From Dicaeum eximium (lineage: Eukaryota; Chordata; Aves; Passeriformes; Dicaeidae), in contig VWZP01002206.1 in the NCBI GenBank assembly GCA_013396995.1, forward strand, positions 163,206 through 227,205: DNA of 64,000 nucleotides. Direction: 5' to 3'. Position numbers and translations under genes: made by a program. This document shows, one piece after another, positions 48,409 to 62,000 of this stretch. The notes under the pieces are model-generated. The model was not told the origin of the DNA and did not search any database. It saw only the letters and a list, made by a program, of their open reading frames with translations. Position 1 is the stretch's first letter, and every line of letters starts with the position of its first letter.

Positions 48409-50539
48409 CTTTGAAACTGATGCTGGGAAATGGTAACGTCCTCTCTTTGAAACCACGAGCAGAAAAACTTAATGGTGAAATGTTGAGTTTCATTATAGGA
48501 GAGAGTTGCAATGGTGGAGGAGTTCAGAAAACCACTGACGGTAAGTTTGCCAGGAACTCAAGTGTCTGCATCTAGAGACTACAGAACAGCTGCTTTTCAA
48601 GTGTCTGTTTTCTTAAAGCAAAACCTGTAGCTGAAGATCATTTGAAATGCAAAGTTACATTGCTAATTCTTTGTATCTCAGTTTTATATATTTTATAAGA
48701 ACCTGGGATAAATTCTGAAATAGGTATAAAAACAGAACTAATACATTTCATACGTTGAGTGCTATTTACTTTTCCTTTGAATAGTTTCTTAAACATTTTT
48801 GATGCAGAGCCTGTCAGAAGCGCTCTCCCATCACAGCTTTGGTGTTTCCTCCATGTCTAACCTTGCGATGCCAATATAGTTTGAACTTTCAAAAGCAGAG
48901 TCATTCATTTAAAATACAGCTCTGAACCTTTTCTTTGATTCAGTTCATGAAACAAATACAACCAATGGAGCTATTTGTGATCTCACCAATCAGGGCCGGA
49001 TCATGACTGGACTTTATTAAGACAGCGTTAAGTACTGAATGCTAAATGTACTCTCAAAAGGCCTTATTTGTAACCCTCCTCACCACACCCTCGCCCTCCA
49101 CGAGAATAACGAACCCAACAAAGATCTCTTTTCCTTGTGCAACTGAGAGCCTGTGCGTTTTGCTGCTGATTTCTCATGAAAAACCTTGATATGCAAGAGC
49201 CCTGGGAGCAATTGAGAGCAGAGGGATGTGAGGCTTGGACACCTGGTGCAATAGCAAGCGGTGAGGAAGAGGAGCCTTTCTAGCAGAGGACAGCTCATGT
49301 TGCTGGTAGGGCCACAGGTATAGATGTGGTGTCACACAGAGGGCAGGACTGGGCCCAAGGACTGGGCAGGACTTTCCTCCCAAGTCAGTTTTTTTCCACC
49401 CACGTGCCAGGCAAAGCAGCAGAATTGGTTTAAGTTCATTTAGCAGAAAAGCAGAGCGGTCACTTCAAATCAAAGTGGAGATGCAGAGTGTTAGTTTAGA
49501 ATCATGTTTTCAGCTCTTTTGGGGTGTAGCTTAGCTAGGCTCTGTGATCCCACAGAGAATAGCTCAGTAGTTGCATTGTATTTTATTTAACAGATGAAAG
49601 GACAAATTCTGAAAAAAACCCAGTAATTATAAAAAGCATCCTGTAAGTTCATTTTTTCATGGAATAAATGCTGGCATTGCCCAGAGCGAGTTGCTCTGGA
49701 TGAGAGTGGTCCCTGGTGCCCCATGGCATGCAGCGTCCCACCCCAGCTCAGGCTCCAGGAGGGAGATCCAGAAGATGCTCAGGATTTACCCTGGAGATAA
49801 GAGCTGTGGTAGGCCTCCATCCCTGGGCTCTGGGCTGGCCTGCAGCCACCACGCTCTCCCCACTTCCCCAGCAGCTCTCTTTTCTAGTCACAGGTTCATC
49901 AGATACTACAAGCTCCAACCACTGCTGTGGTGTTGGCATATCTCAGTTTTTTAGGATTCCCCCCACGTGCTGCAGGAGCGGAGCTGGCAGCTCCCTTCTT
50001 TTGGATGTATCGCTGCTGCTCTTACAGAGACAGGTCAGGCCCAGGGCTGGGATGTGGCACAGACCTTCTTTCTGACCCAGAACCATCATTTGAAAGCACA
50101 TTTCACCTGGCCTGCACTGTGCTCCTTATGCTTAATGTTATGAATATGGGACTCATAATAAAACCCCTTGTACTGGACGGGATAGCAATACTTACTGCAT
50201 TTGAGGAATGTGCAATAAGGCATGAAGATCAGGCATAAAACATATCGACTGTTTCATCCATGAGTACCCAGCTGGGTGTTTCAGAATGATGTTAATCACA
50301 AATTCCAGCTGCTTTGTTGCTCTCCTTCAGTCCTTCTACCATTCTAGTTGCTGACAGCTTTGGTGGTCATCCTGTGTCCCAAAAAAATCTCTGACTGGAG
50401 AGATGTTAAAGAGCCTGGGTCCCTCATGGTGCAGCAGTGGCCCTTCCTTGTGTCTGAAAAGGTCATTGCTCTGTTGCTTGACCCCAAAATTTAGAAATTG
50501 CCTTGAGCCAACCATTTGCCCTCCTCCCTTTTGATCTTT

Positions 50540-52083
50540 ATAGAGTATTTGGGTGGGAAGGGTCCTTTGAAGGCCACCTAGTCCAACTGTCTTGCAAAAA
50601 GCAGGGACATCTTCTACTAGACCAGGTTGCTCAGAGCCCTGGCTGACCTGACCTTGAATGTTTCTAGGGAGGCGACAGCCACCACCTCTCTGGGCAGCCT
50701 GTGCCAGTGTTCCACTACCCTCATAAAAAATTTCTTTCTCAAGTCCTTATGGGCAGGGCTGTGTAAATCCTTTCATTCCCCAGCCTGTGGATCCCAAGGA
50801 TTGCCCCATCCCAGGTGCAGCACATTTGGCCTTGTTGAACCTTATGAGGTTCCCCTGGACCCACTTCTTGAGCTTGTCCAATGTCCCTGTTTATGTCACT
50901 CTGCCTCACCACTCAGTTTGGTGTCATCTGCAAACCTGCTGAGGGGACTCGATCCCAAGTGTCTACACCATTGGTGAAGATACTCAGATACTCCACATTG
51001 CTGGTCCCAGTACAGACCCCTGAGGCAGCACTCACCACTGATGTCTCCTGGACAGTGAGCTGTTGACCACTACCCTCCAGATGTGACTGTCCAACCAATT
51101 CCTCATCTGCTGAACACTCCATCCTTCAAATCTGTCTCTCTTCAGTTTAGAAAGGTATTGTGGGAGACTATGTCAAAGGCTTTACAGAAGTCCAGACAAA
51201 TGACACCTAGAGCCCTTCTCTTGTCCATAGATGCAGTAGAAGGCCACTGGGCTGGCCAGGCAGGACTTGCCCTTGGTGAAGCTGTGCTGGCTGTCCTGAG
51301 GCACCTCCCTGTCCTTCATGAGCCCCAGCAGAGTTTCTACGAGGGTCTGGTCCTTGGTGTTCCCAGGCACAGAGGGGAAGCTGACAGGGCAGTGGTTCAA
51401 TGTTTTCGTTTTCCCAGTCATCCAAGACTTCACCTGACTGCCAAGACTTTTCAGATACTATGGAGAGTGACTTGGCAACTCCATCAGCCAATTCCCTCTG
51501 GGCTCTGGGATGCATCTCATCAGGTTCCAAAGTCTTAGGTATGTTCAGGTTCCTCAGGTGGTCACAAAGTTGATTTTCTCTTACAGTGGGAGGGACTTTG
51601 CTCCTCCAATCCCTGTCCTGTGCTTCCACCACTCAAGGGAGATGGAAAGAGAGGTTTCCTCAACCTTCTCACCCATTGTTACCAGTCTGCCAGTTGTGTC
51701 ACATCTGCTTTGACCCTTCCTTTTCATGCTGACACACCTGTAGAGGCCCTTGTTATTCTTTATGTCCCTTGCCACATTCAGTTCCATCTGCACCTTGCCT
51801 TCCTCACCCTGTCCCTGAACAACCTGACAGTATCTGAGTACTGTTCTCAGGACACCTGTCCCTGCTCCTGCTGCCTGTGCATCTCCTCTTGCCCTTCAGC
51901 CTGACCAGCAGGTCCCGACTCAGCCATGCCAATCTCTTGCCTTCCTTGCCTGATTTCTTACACTTGGGGATTGAGAGCTCTTGCTTTCTATGAAAAGAAA
52001 GATCCTGAAAGATCTGCCAGCTCTGTTCTGCTCCCTCATCCCTGAGGGCAGTTTCCCAGGGGATCCTACTGGTTAACTCCTTC
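50540..52083 (-). mobile_element. CR1 LINE, long antisense copy with decayed reverse transcriptase
   Basis: Read on the minus strand, this is a 5'-truncated CR1 element. Recognisable ORF2 pieces include EPDEMHPRAQRELADGVAK and SEKSWQSGEV at about 51400-51560. A frameshift follows, then RT residues PVSFPSVPGNT and SQHSFTKGKSCLASPVAFY in another frame (51182-51433), and further decayed RT sequence to about 50913. The 3' end lies near 50540, where the plus strand shows the antisense CR1 tail signature. Several frameshifts and stops make it inactive. It lies inside the presumed NEXMIF 3' UTR, opposite to transcription. The 5' boundary near 52083 is approximate. Confidence 0.85.
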
Positions 52084-52877
52084 AAGAGCCGTCACTTTAC
52101 TTTCCTAGAATTCATCTCCACCTACCTATCACTACCTCAAGGTTTTCACTTCCCACCTTTGCCTCATCCCTCACCATACAAGCTCTTGTTCTCCATATGC
52201 ATTTTTTGTTTTTCATGGCACTACTCACAGCTGTGGAGGACAGGGATGTGGGTCCCACCCATCTCTGCCTGCCACCCACACTCCCAGGGCTCCCTGCCCC
52301 TGCTTCTGCTGGCTCCCACCTTGGCCCAGCCTCTTGCTCAGTCCCAGTGCAACTTCCATCCTCCTCGTGCATCTTCTCCTTGGGCTCTGGGAGCTCGTCT
52401 GGCTCTTGGGAGCGATGAAGCCAAACCACACAAAAGGTGTTTATTCTGCAGCATCCCTTAAAATGTTTTCTCTGCCTCATCTCTTTCCCTCCTACTCCGG
52501 TGCGGGATGGGAGGACGGTGCCAGCAGTGCTGCTGAGCTGTGTTGTCACTGCGGTCTGGGTGACCTAGAATTGGCACTGGTGTTACAGAGCAGGGAGCAG
52601 CCACTTCCAAAGGTCATAAAATCCATCTGAGAGGAGAATTACACAGGGCAAGGCAGTACTCGCCGTTCTGCCGCAGTAGCACAGGTCTCCCATGGCACAG
52701 GAATAGGAGAGATGTCCTGGGGAAAGGAATCCTGCAGCAACCCAACAGGAGCCAACCCAGCCCATGGCCATAGATTGCATTTACAGTTTTTGTAAATAGA
52801 AAAATATCAGTGATGGGGATCAAATAAAAACCTCTTGGGTTTTTATTACAAAATACATCTTACCAGGTTTACATCTT

Positions 52878-52931
52878 NNNNNNNNNNNNNNNNNNNNNNN
52901 NNNNNNNNNNNNNNNNNNNNNNNNNNNNNNN
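52878..52931. other. assembly gap (54 unknown bases)
   Basis: A run of N inside the presumed 3' UTR. The true length is unknown. Confidence 0.99.
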
Positions 52932-53585
52932 GCATAGGAGGATGGCTGTTTTTGACAAACATCTTGAGAATAATGACTTGTGGACCAGAGATAGCCAGGC
53001 ATTTTGGGAGGAGGAGGAGGAGGAAGAGGAGGGCAGGGGCAGCCACAGGACTCTCCTTTGCATGCTGTGCTGTCCTGCTGAGCAGGGTTGGCTCGGAGAG
53101 GAGAAGCCAAGGCTGGCTGTGATTGCTTGGAGAAACCATTGCTGCACCATTTGCTCTTTTAAAAAATCAGGACTGCTGTTAATTTTTTTGGCATTAGGGC
53201 CCAAACAAGCCAGGAACCAAAATAAAGATGTTTTAAGCATTGTCATCCTTTAGCTGCTGGACCATGTTCTTTCTCTAAGCTCCCAATCTAGCAAAGCACT
53301 TAGGTGGGAGCTCGCTCCCAGGGGCTCCCGTGCCCCAGGTGCTTTCCCAGCCAGTGATATCAAGCCCAAGAAAAACTCCCTTGAAGTCAGTGTAAGTGGG
53401 AAGAGGATCAGGTGTGTGCGCTTGGGTTGGTGCAGGATCAGGCCCTCGGTCTTTACTTTCTCAACTCGGTGTGTTGGACTTTGCCTGTGCAGCTCCCAGG
53501 GGGTCCCGTGGAGGTTGCATGGTTCAAACCGCTGACATCTGTTGGAGAATGTGCCTCTTTATCTCTTCAGCATGTGAAATAATGC

Positions 53586-53638
53586 AAAAAAAAAAAAAAA
53601 AAAGGAAAAAAAAGAAAAAAAAAGAAAAAATATATAAA
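53586..53638. repeat. A-rich low-complexity tract in the 3' UTR
   Basis: A-runs separated by G, followed by ATATAAAATAAA. It includes an AATAAA-like hexamer, but the setting is low-complexity. Confidence 0.85.
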
Positions 53639-53877
53639 ATAAACCAAGTACAATGTCTGTGGTGGAAGCAAGGCTTTTCAAATCTGTTTCTCAGGTAAAC
53701 AAGTGACACTAATGACAGTGGAGTAACAGCCATCTAAGGGAATTGGGATCTGAAGCAGGAGGATTCCCTCCATCTCGCAGGACGCTTGGGTTGCCAGACA
53801 CGTTTACTGAGCCTTTAAACACTTGGTGCAAAAGGAAACAAGAAATAAAATTGGTCTTTTCACTACCCTTCTCTAGC

Positions 53878-53898
53878 TAGACAGACAGACAGACAGAC
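53878..53898. repeat. (AGAC)n microsatellite in the 3' UTR
   Basis: About five tandem tetranucleotide units within the presumed NEXMIF 3' UTR. Confidence 0.9.
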
Positions 53899-54500
53899 GT
53901 CCATTTCTAAAGCACAAAGGGAAGACTTAAACCTAGACTAAACCACACCCACACACAAAACCAAGGTACCAGTGAAACTCCTTTTGTCTCTTACTCCCGG
54001 TGGGAAGCAGGGTAGAAATCCAAGGAGCTGCTCTGTTCCGCTGCCCCGGCGCCAGCCGGGCGCTTCGACTGCTGCCTCCAGAGATGTGAATGTACTGCTC
54101 CTTGAGTTCCCTTCCATAGAACTAGAGGCACCTCGTTAGGAAGTTGCTCCTGTTTTATGGTGCTAAAGAAAACTTTTATTCCCCCCCTTGAGCATTTAAG
54201 AACTATTAAATGGCCCTTTTTATGAATGTAACATATCCATTTCTGTTTCACATTTTACACTGCAATTTTAACATGTTTGGAAATGATTTGCCTTTTTTCT
54301 TTTAGAATAAGCTTTATAAATATTCTGTAGAGTCAATTGAAGTATAATTCTTAAGGATCACTCTAAGACGCCTACAAAATCTTGTATATTTTTAAGTGTG
54401 CCAATTTGTAAAATATTTTGTAAGTGTATATTTTTCTTAGAAAAGTGCTGTGAAGTGTTTGTATGTGTGAGGTTTCCCTTTTTTTGCACCTTCGGGTGTT

Positions 54501-54506
54501 AATAAA
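54501..54506 (+). terminator. polyadenylation signal AATAAA (proximal of cluster)
   Basis: Canonical hexamer in the AT-rich end of the presumed NEXMIF 3' UTR, first of three within 310 bases. Confidence 0.45.
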
Positions 54507-54584
54507 AGGATGTATACTTAAGAGTTTCTGGTTTTAAAAACCAAAATACAAAGAAAAAAATTAAACTTTTGTTGGGAATTTTGT

Positions 54585-54590
54585 AATAAA
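54585..54590 (+). terminator. polyadenylation signal AATAAA (middle of cluster)
   Basis: Canonical hexamer followed within 30 bases by GT-rich sequence (TGTTGTGAAAGAGTGTAGTG), a suitable downstream element. Confidence 0.5.
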
Positions 54591-54803
54591 AAGAAATGTT
54601 GTGAAAGAGTGTAGTGATATTGTGTAAAGGAAACTGGAAAATTTGTGAGCGCTTTGCTGTTTTATAGATCCTCTTGTAAATTATTCTTGTAATATTTTGG
54701 GTTTTGTTGTTCTTGTTGCAAAGGTTTTAAATATTTGTGACTGACTCTGTATGGTGAAAACGTCATATTGTTAACTTGCTGAGTTTTGTTATATTGTTTA
54801 TGG

Positions 54804-54809
54804 AATAAA
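54804..54809 (+). terminator. polyadenylation signal AATAAA (distal)
   Basis: Last canonical hexamer of the cluster; the sequence character changes soon after about 54850. This is the likely distal end of the NEXMIF transcript. Confidence 0.5.
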
Positions 54810-55877
54810 TAAAAAAAATTTAAAATCTCATTTTAAGATCATGTATGAAGAAGAAATTAAAACTGCCATTTATTGAATATTAGGAATCGTTTCTTTAACC
54901 AAATCTCTGCTGTAGATGAGGATCTGTCTGGCTGCACCCTCCATGGGCACTCCAGGCCCCAGGCTAATTGGGCTGCGGCTCGTTAGTGTGAAGAACATCA
55001 GGGACGGAGGTGTAGCTGTGGATGGGGAAAAGTGGGGAAAAAAGGCTTGGATCACTTCTGCTGTAAAGTGGGGCTGCTTTTAATTGAGAAATGGAAACTT
55101 CACCAAGTCAACCCAGAGTTCAGACTTTGCCTTCCACGGGTGCAGAGGTGGGGCTAGGCTTGCTGGAAGGGATCAGAGCTTCTTCCCAGCCCACTGCCCC
55201 TGGCCCAGTCATGTCCCACCACGCTCCCAGATGGGCCTTTTCCTGGGAAGGAGCAGGTGTGTGCAGGGAAATGCCACTGTCTTCATTTTCTTGTGGAAAA
55301 GGAATAAAACTTAGTTGTTTTAAAAGCAACAATTCCTTTTATTAGCACTTGATATGAGCAATGAAGGAGGGGGACATTAATTCAGGCTGGGTCATTCCCA
55401 GCCCTGGCAGCAGAAAGCAGGGCATGAGCACTATGCTCAGCAATGGGATCGCTTGGCAGGGGGCTGGGAAATAATCCCCAAAAGCAGAGCTGGTAGCTCT
55501 ACAAGCTGCCTGTGTTCACAGAGGGGTTTAGGTGAGTAAAACGGGGCACAGGAGGGATTTCAGTGCTTCCAGTGGCCGTGTGGATCCCGGTGCCGGGAGC
55601 CCGGAGCAGGGCAGGGCTGGAGTGGGGCCATGGTCCAGGGAAGCCCATCAGCAGCTCAGCTTTGAGAAGGGCTGAGCTTCATCTGCCACTAGAAGCTCTC
55701 CAATAATAACACACACAGACGTCTGGGCCAGGCCAACAGCCACCAAAACCACCAGGTCTGTCCTATGTGGGGTCAATCCTGTGACCCACGGGCTGGAAAT
55801 AGTTCCAGCTCCCTAGTGCAAGTGCTGGGGAGAGGACCTTTTTAGCAGGTCCTGTTGCCACAGGAGTTGGGGCAGTG

Positions 55878-56030
55878 GTTTTAACTGAAAGAAGGTAGAT
55901 TCAAAACTAACTGTAGGGAAAACATTTTTGACACTGAGGGTGGTAAGGCACACATTTGCCCAGAGAAGCTGTGGATGTCCCATCCCTGGAAAAGTTCAAG
56001 GCCAGGTTGGATGGGGTTTGGAACAAACTG
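55878..56030 (+). mobile_element. CR1 LINE 3' fragment, sense, truncated tail
   Basis: Matches CR1 from the TTTTAACTGAAAGAAGGTAG module through GCCCAGAGAAGCTGTGGATG and TCAAGGCCAGGTTGGATGGG, and stops before the usual terminal sequence. Confidence 0.88.
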
Positions 56031-59000
56031 GAAGGCTGCTGTTTCTCTGAGCTATTATTGCACATTTCCTCCATAATCAGGGTTATGTTGCTCAAAAACT
56101 CATTTTGGGGACCCTGTTCAATCTTGTGCTTTCTCAAGTGCTGACACAACCCCACGCTGGCCAGTCCACGTTTGGTGTGAGTGGTACCAAAACACATTTA
56201 TTTAAAGAAGCAGAAACTTCATCTACCACAGTAATGCTACAGAAAGGACCTGTTAAATGGGGTTGTGTTTATCTACTGTCTTTATAATACATAAAAGCAT
56301 ATACAGTTAAAACACTTGTAACTTCTGGATGAGCCATCATCCATGTCTGTGCATGGCCCAGTGGCTTCTCCTTGTGGGTGAAGGCAGAGTCAGACTTTAA
56401 TTGGGATGTAATTTAATATCACCAGCTTCTCTGTCCTGCCAGTGGGAGCTGCTGCCTCTGAGGAGAGTTTGGATGGGGACAAACCTGCCCTGGGTGACAC
56501 CAGCCTTTCCTCAGTGTCTCTGGGGTTGGTTAGTGGCCTTCACCACGTCCCAAAGGAGCAGCAGAATTTTGCAGACAATTCCACAGGATAGTTTGTAACA
56601 CCTGCAGCATTGGCAGGCTGGAGGCCTCTAGAAGGTGTCAGGTAATTACTTAAATTGTGGATGTGTTTGTGTCTCTTCATGCAAGGAAGTCAATAGGGGA
56701 AAAAATGGTAATTTCTTTGTCTGGGGTATTCATAAGTGCTTCTCTTAAATGTATTTCAAACTCCCCAGATATATTTAACTTCCCAAAAAGTCAACACAGC
56801 CCAAACCTGCCCAAAATCTCAGCCATGCAGACCCCAGCACCATCCGAGCTGGGCCTGTCCTGTCTTCTGTCCAGCACAGCCCAGCTCCTGCACAGCTGAT
56901 CCACTGGCAACATCCCATCCCAGAGGTTTCTTACACCTCCCAACATTCCAGGTGTGATCTGTCAGGACAGGTTTATGTTGATAAATGCCCACAGGCTCCC
57001 CCATCCCCAGATTTTATGGAATTACACCTATAGGAGTAGCTTTTGCTTGGCAAATGTACTTTGAGTTGCAGCAAAAGCACTGGTTCAATAAAGCACTTAA
57101 ACATACACTTTATCTTGAGCATGTTGGAGATTATATCCCTCTTTAGCAAAGCATTTAAGTATGTGCTTAATTTAAGGATTTAATTAAGGATTTTAATTGT
57201 AGACTTCAGTATGTGCTTACCTGCTTGGCTGAATGTGGGTGAGATTACTATAAGCTGAAGATTTCAACATAAAAGTCAGTGACTAATTCTGTCTGAATGA
57301 AGGTGTTACATTATTCTCACACAATGCAGTTAAAATAGAAATAGGAAAAAGGCAAGAGGCAGTTAACTCAATTCTTTCAGCTGAAAGCAGCATCCACGAC
57401 CAAATCTGAGTTGATGAAAATCTAATATTATTAGTTAGAATCTCTAAAGTGGCATTACAGATCAATAGAAAGGAGCTTCTTAGAAATGAGTCTCCAGCTC
57501 ATGAGCTTTAATTATGAGAAAGGAAGGATTCAGCCATCCTCTCCCCCTCATCAGTGACAGCAACCTTGGAATGTTAGTGGCCACCAGCTAATGGGCTGTG
57601 GCATCATTTCTCCAGTCATTAGGGGATTTAAGTTGATTTGCTAAGAAAAGAGAGTTTCTGCAATTGCATCACCAGCCTGTCTTTTGGACCATTTCCATAC
57701 CTTTTGCACTATGTGACAAATTTCATCTAATAGAAAAGAAAAAAAAAAAAAATATTCCAAAAGTATCAAGCTCCAACAAGTTGAATGCAAAACAAGTGGT
57801 GTCTGCTGAGTTTCTGTTTCTCCAGTAGCATTTGCTGTCCCTGAAAAGCCCTCCCCATCCCAGGACTGGGACAGTGTGCTGATTTTGGGTGGGATGGAGT
57901 TCATTTTCTTGACAGTGCTAAAACAGAATGGTTTTTATCTTTTTGTGTGATATGACAAGGTATCCCAACTCCTAACTATTTTTCTTTTAAAATTTATATA
58001 TTGAGCCATCTTCAAATGCAGGAGGGGAAGTGATTGTTATCCAGAGACCAGCCAGCTGATACACCTACATCTGAGAGCATTTCCTGCAGATGAGTTGCCC
58101 AGGGAGATAACCCAGGCAGCCAAAATGACAGTGCAGGCGCTTATTGATCCCTTTGACAAACACAAGTGAGTTTCTGTGGAATTTTACATCTTGTATCTCT
58201 TTGTTTTCCATGAGAAGCATAAGAGACGATTCTATTTCTTGTCTATACCTGCACCTCTTTTTTCTTTACCCTAAGATTTCATTTCGAGATCGCAGACTAC
58301 ACGATTATGCAGTATTAGACTTCCAACCTTTTAATGGAAATAACAATAGGGGTGAGTGGTGATAAACACAGTTCCAGACAGCAAATCCACTCGCTGAGAG
58401 AAAAGTACTTAATGCTCTCAGGAGCAAGAGGTGTTTTACAGCTCAGGTGTGTGGCAGATGTGCCTCAAGAAGAGTGGCTGGAAGCTGGGATGTGGATATC
58501 AAGGAAACAGGGAACACTGCCTGCCTGTTGGGCCTGGCAGTTACTGTGAGCGGAGTTTGCCTCTCAGTGTCACCGCTGCAGGGAGGCACTCAGCATCAGG
58601 ATCTCTTTGCACATCACACATCTCTTCTCAGAGAGCAGGGGAAAGAGAAACCTATGGCATTTAAAGAGTGGGAATGGGAAGAATGTCCTGAGCTGTGATG
58701 CCACGGCTGTGGTCACCAGGATCCTTCGTGGCTTGCACTGTGCAGTGTGGTGTGAGCACACACACCTCGTGTGCAAGGAAGGGCTGGGGCTGACATACTC
58801 GGGTCTCAGCCAGAGAGAAGCAAAGCTCTGCCAGTTGTGAGCTGTGGAAGGTACATGACCTGCAGATGAGTCAATCTAATTTTATCCTGTAGTGAGCACT
58901 GGCGCACCTGTATAATGAATAGCACATTATCACATCTTTGCTTGACTATCTCAATATAATATATTAATATAGTCTTCATAGCCTTCGGTTATCATGTTAT

Positions 59001-62000
59001 TTAATCTTTAATCTAATGTATTTGGAGCAACTGGCTAGTGAGATGCGGCCCTCTTTATCCTTCTAAGGACAACAATAGCAGGAATAAATGTTAAACTAAA
59101 GGAAGGAATGAAAAAAAAAAACATAGCAGCTCTATTTGTGCTACGTTGAGATGCATTTCTTGGCAGCCCCAGAGATTCAACAGTCTGGTATTTATCACGA
59201 CAAAACGCAGAAATGTCTGATGATTACATGAAGGGAAATAAAGAGACTGAGCGTATCTCTCAGACTGCAGTCTGAGAGATAAGGGCACATTTTTACAGCA
59301 GGCAGCTGCAAAACAGGGCTATGTGACACTAACCCCTGCTGCAGCAGAGGAGGGAACACAGGCCAGGACAGGGACAGGGGCAGAGCTGCAGCCAGGGATA
59401 AACAGGGCAGTTTAATACTGAGGGGGAGAATTAGGCAGCCTGCTTAATCACATTATTTACCACCAGGAGGATTATTTTTAAGGAATGTATCCCTCCTTCA
59501 TCTCCCACCAGATAACACTGCAAAATGATGGCATTATCTGTGGAAACTATTTAAGATCTTTCTAGCTGAAATGAGCCCCTGGTGTAGTGTTCAGTGAGGG
59601 GAACCTGTCCAGCAGCGCCCAGAGGGATCTAGCATCACCCCAAGTCCCTGGAGGACACAGCCTGGATCCATGCTTGAGGCATCTGCTCTGCCCCGGCTCT
59701 GTTCCAAAGTGGGTGCCTGGCAGGACCCCTCTGCGATGCTTCCAGTCCCTGCTGGGGTTATGACACCAAAATGATGGAAACCAAGAGCTGAAATGTCACT
59801 CTTCTTACTGAATCCACAGAGCTCCACGGAGCTCCTGGTGTGAGCGAGACAGTCACTGCACAGCTCTGGCCAAGGTTGTTTGATGTTAGGGTAGGGATTT
59901 GAGAACAGAAAGCTGCAGATCTCTCAATTATTGCCAAGTGTGTGAAGTCTGCAATCCTACAGGGAACATGCTGAGGTGGAGACTCGTGTTGGTTAAGGAG
60001 AACAGCGGCTGGGTGACCAAGCTGGGAGCAATCATCAGTTCAATTTTAGGGCTACAGTTCTGAATTAGGTCACGATTCCAGCACAAAAAAGGAAATGTGC
60101 CATTGCCTGAACTGCCCTGGACATCACACAAGCCACATTCTTGGATGAAGGATGATGCTGAAATTCATTATTCTGTGCAGAGAGACAGAAGCTCCTGGGT
60201 TTTAGCAGCTGAATCCCAGTGGTGGAAGTCCTTAATTTCCCTGGCATGAGCACAGAGCAAAGTACCACATGATCCCTGTGGTTTGGCTTCATTTCATCCT
60301 TTTGCAGCATGGTATATTTAATGCAGGACTCGAGGGAAAGATGAATTGCACTCTAAGAACAATTCAATGAAAACATATGGACATGCTGTATATGACCCAG
60401 ATCTTATGGTCTTTGTAGGGTTAACAACCTGTACCATGAATCTCTGCATGGAAAACTCTTCTGATGGATACTTTCCTCATCCTTTCTGCCCCAAATAAAA
60501 CCACCAGTTTTTTAGGATCAATTATCTCCTCTTGTGGAGATAATGACATTGCTGAGTTCCCCCAGCAGCCTCCAAGGATGGAGAGCAGACCCTGTCACTC
60601 AACAGTGCCAAAGGCATCAGAAGCAATTAAAGAAAAATAAGAGCTGATTTGAAGAATATAAAGATCATTAATCTAGCTGGGGAAAAAATAGGATTTTATC
60701 ACTGAAATATTAGAAAGACTAGCATTTATACTCTGATAAGTATTTTGGCACTGCAACTTATTTAATTTTAGACCAAGAAAACAATAATGTAGCAAATCAA
60801 TGCAAGAGGCTAAGGCTGCTCCAAGTGGCAGGGAGAGACTTTCCAACTCCAGTCTCGGCCCAAAGGAAGAAGCCAGTTATCTCCCTGGCTCCCATGCCTG
60901 GTTTTTCACAGCAATTTTGCCTCCCAGCATATCATGCCCAGCTCCTTTTGTAACCATTCCTCCAACTCCTGTTGGATGTTCACCCTTCATGGTTCTCATG
61001 TGTCCTGTCCTGTTGAGGCAGATGAGCTCATTGCAGGGTAAACTTAAATGAGGATGGTGACCTTCAGGTCCAGGAGATAGAAAATCAAAGATGTGTAACA
61101 AAACAAGGTGTTTTTGAGGGAGAAGTTGAAAATTGCCATAGCCTGTAATTGTCTCTGCTTGTGCTTTGGTGGATGCTCTTGGACAGGCAGTTTTGTCACT
61201 CTGCTCAGCTTCTCGTTGCTCTAACAAGGGACAAGGAGCTTCACTGATCTTTGAAAAGCCTTCAGTAAGTGCCACGTTTTTCTTTCATGTTCTGGATGTC
61301 CCTGCTACAGCCACATATATCAAACCCTGTCCATAAAGGAGTAATTAAATGGCATAGCTAGAGGGATGTCATACGATGGGCTTGATTACAGCTCACCCAG
61401 AAATGCCTTCCCAAGTCCCAGGCTCTTTGACGTTATTCTCCCTGCTTTCTCTGAATTTCTTCCAGCATTAATTTCAGCCAGTCCTGGGATTATTTGAAAA
61501 AGGCCTTGGGGGACTTGTTCAAAGGCACTGCCACCATGGATGGCTTTGCTTTCTGAACTGAAGCATTTCACTCCTATCTGTCTGGACATATGAGCTGCTC
61601 AGCACTGCTTCATTAGGCAAGTTATTTTTAAATTCCCAAAAAGAGCAAAACATTGAGAGAGGAATTAGCATTTGCTGTTGAAACAGCTGCCAAACAGAAG
61701 AGGCAGAAGGCTCTCCAGGTCCCCCCTGCTATGCCTGGGATTAACCAGGCACCAGTACCCAGTCGCTGACACACACTCTGCACATGAGACATCAGAAATC
61801 ACACCCCAAGATAAGGATTAGTGAGTGACCATCAGAACTTTGTTCTGGATGTAAGTAAGAAGGTGACCATCAACACTGAATAAGAAAAAATCTTGGAAAT
61901 CTCTCCCTTCCTCCTGCCCCATTCTGTGTTTCCCCCTTTTTCTTTCCCGAATTTTTTACTTAAAGGATTGTAACTCCATTCTGGTCTCTCCACACAAATG

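Larger units (their letters stand above)
38914..54830 (+). other. NEXMIF: NEXMIF transcribed region visible in this window
   Basis: This is the inferred transcript span from the likely start of the first coding exon to the last poly(A) signal. The 5' boundary at 38914 rests on a CAG acceptor (38911-38913) with a modest pyrimidine tract; an alternative acceptor after a better tract lies near 38790. The spliced coding sequence gives 1513 residues, close to the 1516 of the human protein. The upstream non-coding exon(s) were not identified. The gene is expected to be neuronal and developmentally regulated, but nothing in the sequence shows this directly. Confidence 0.7.
47922..54830 (+). other. 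NEXMIF: probable NEXMIF 3' untranslated region
   Basis: The roughly 6.9 kb following the stop has no supported coding region and is largely AT-rich, with U- and A-runs typical of long neuronal 3' UTRs. It ends in a cluster of AATAAA signals. It is interrupted by an antisense CR1 copy (50540-52083) and an unknown-base gap (52878-52931). The stretches 47922-50530 and 52940-54830 otherwise hold no recognised repeat except A-rich tracts and an AGAC repeat. The extent is inferred; alternative earlier polyadenylation cannot be excluded. Confidence 0.6.
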
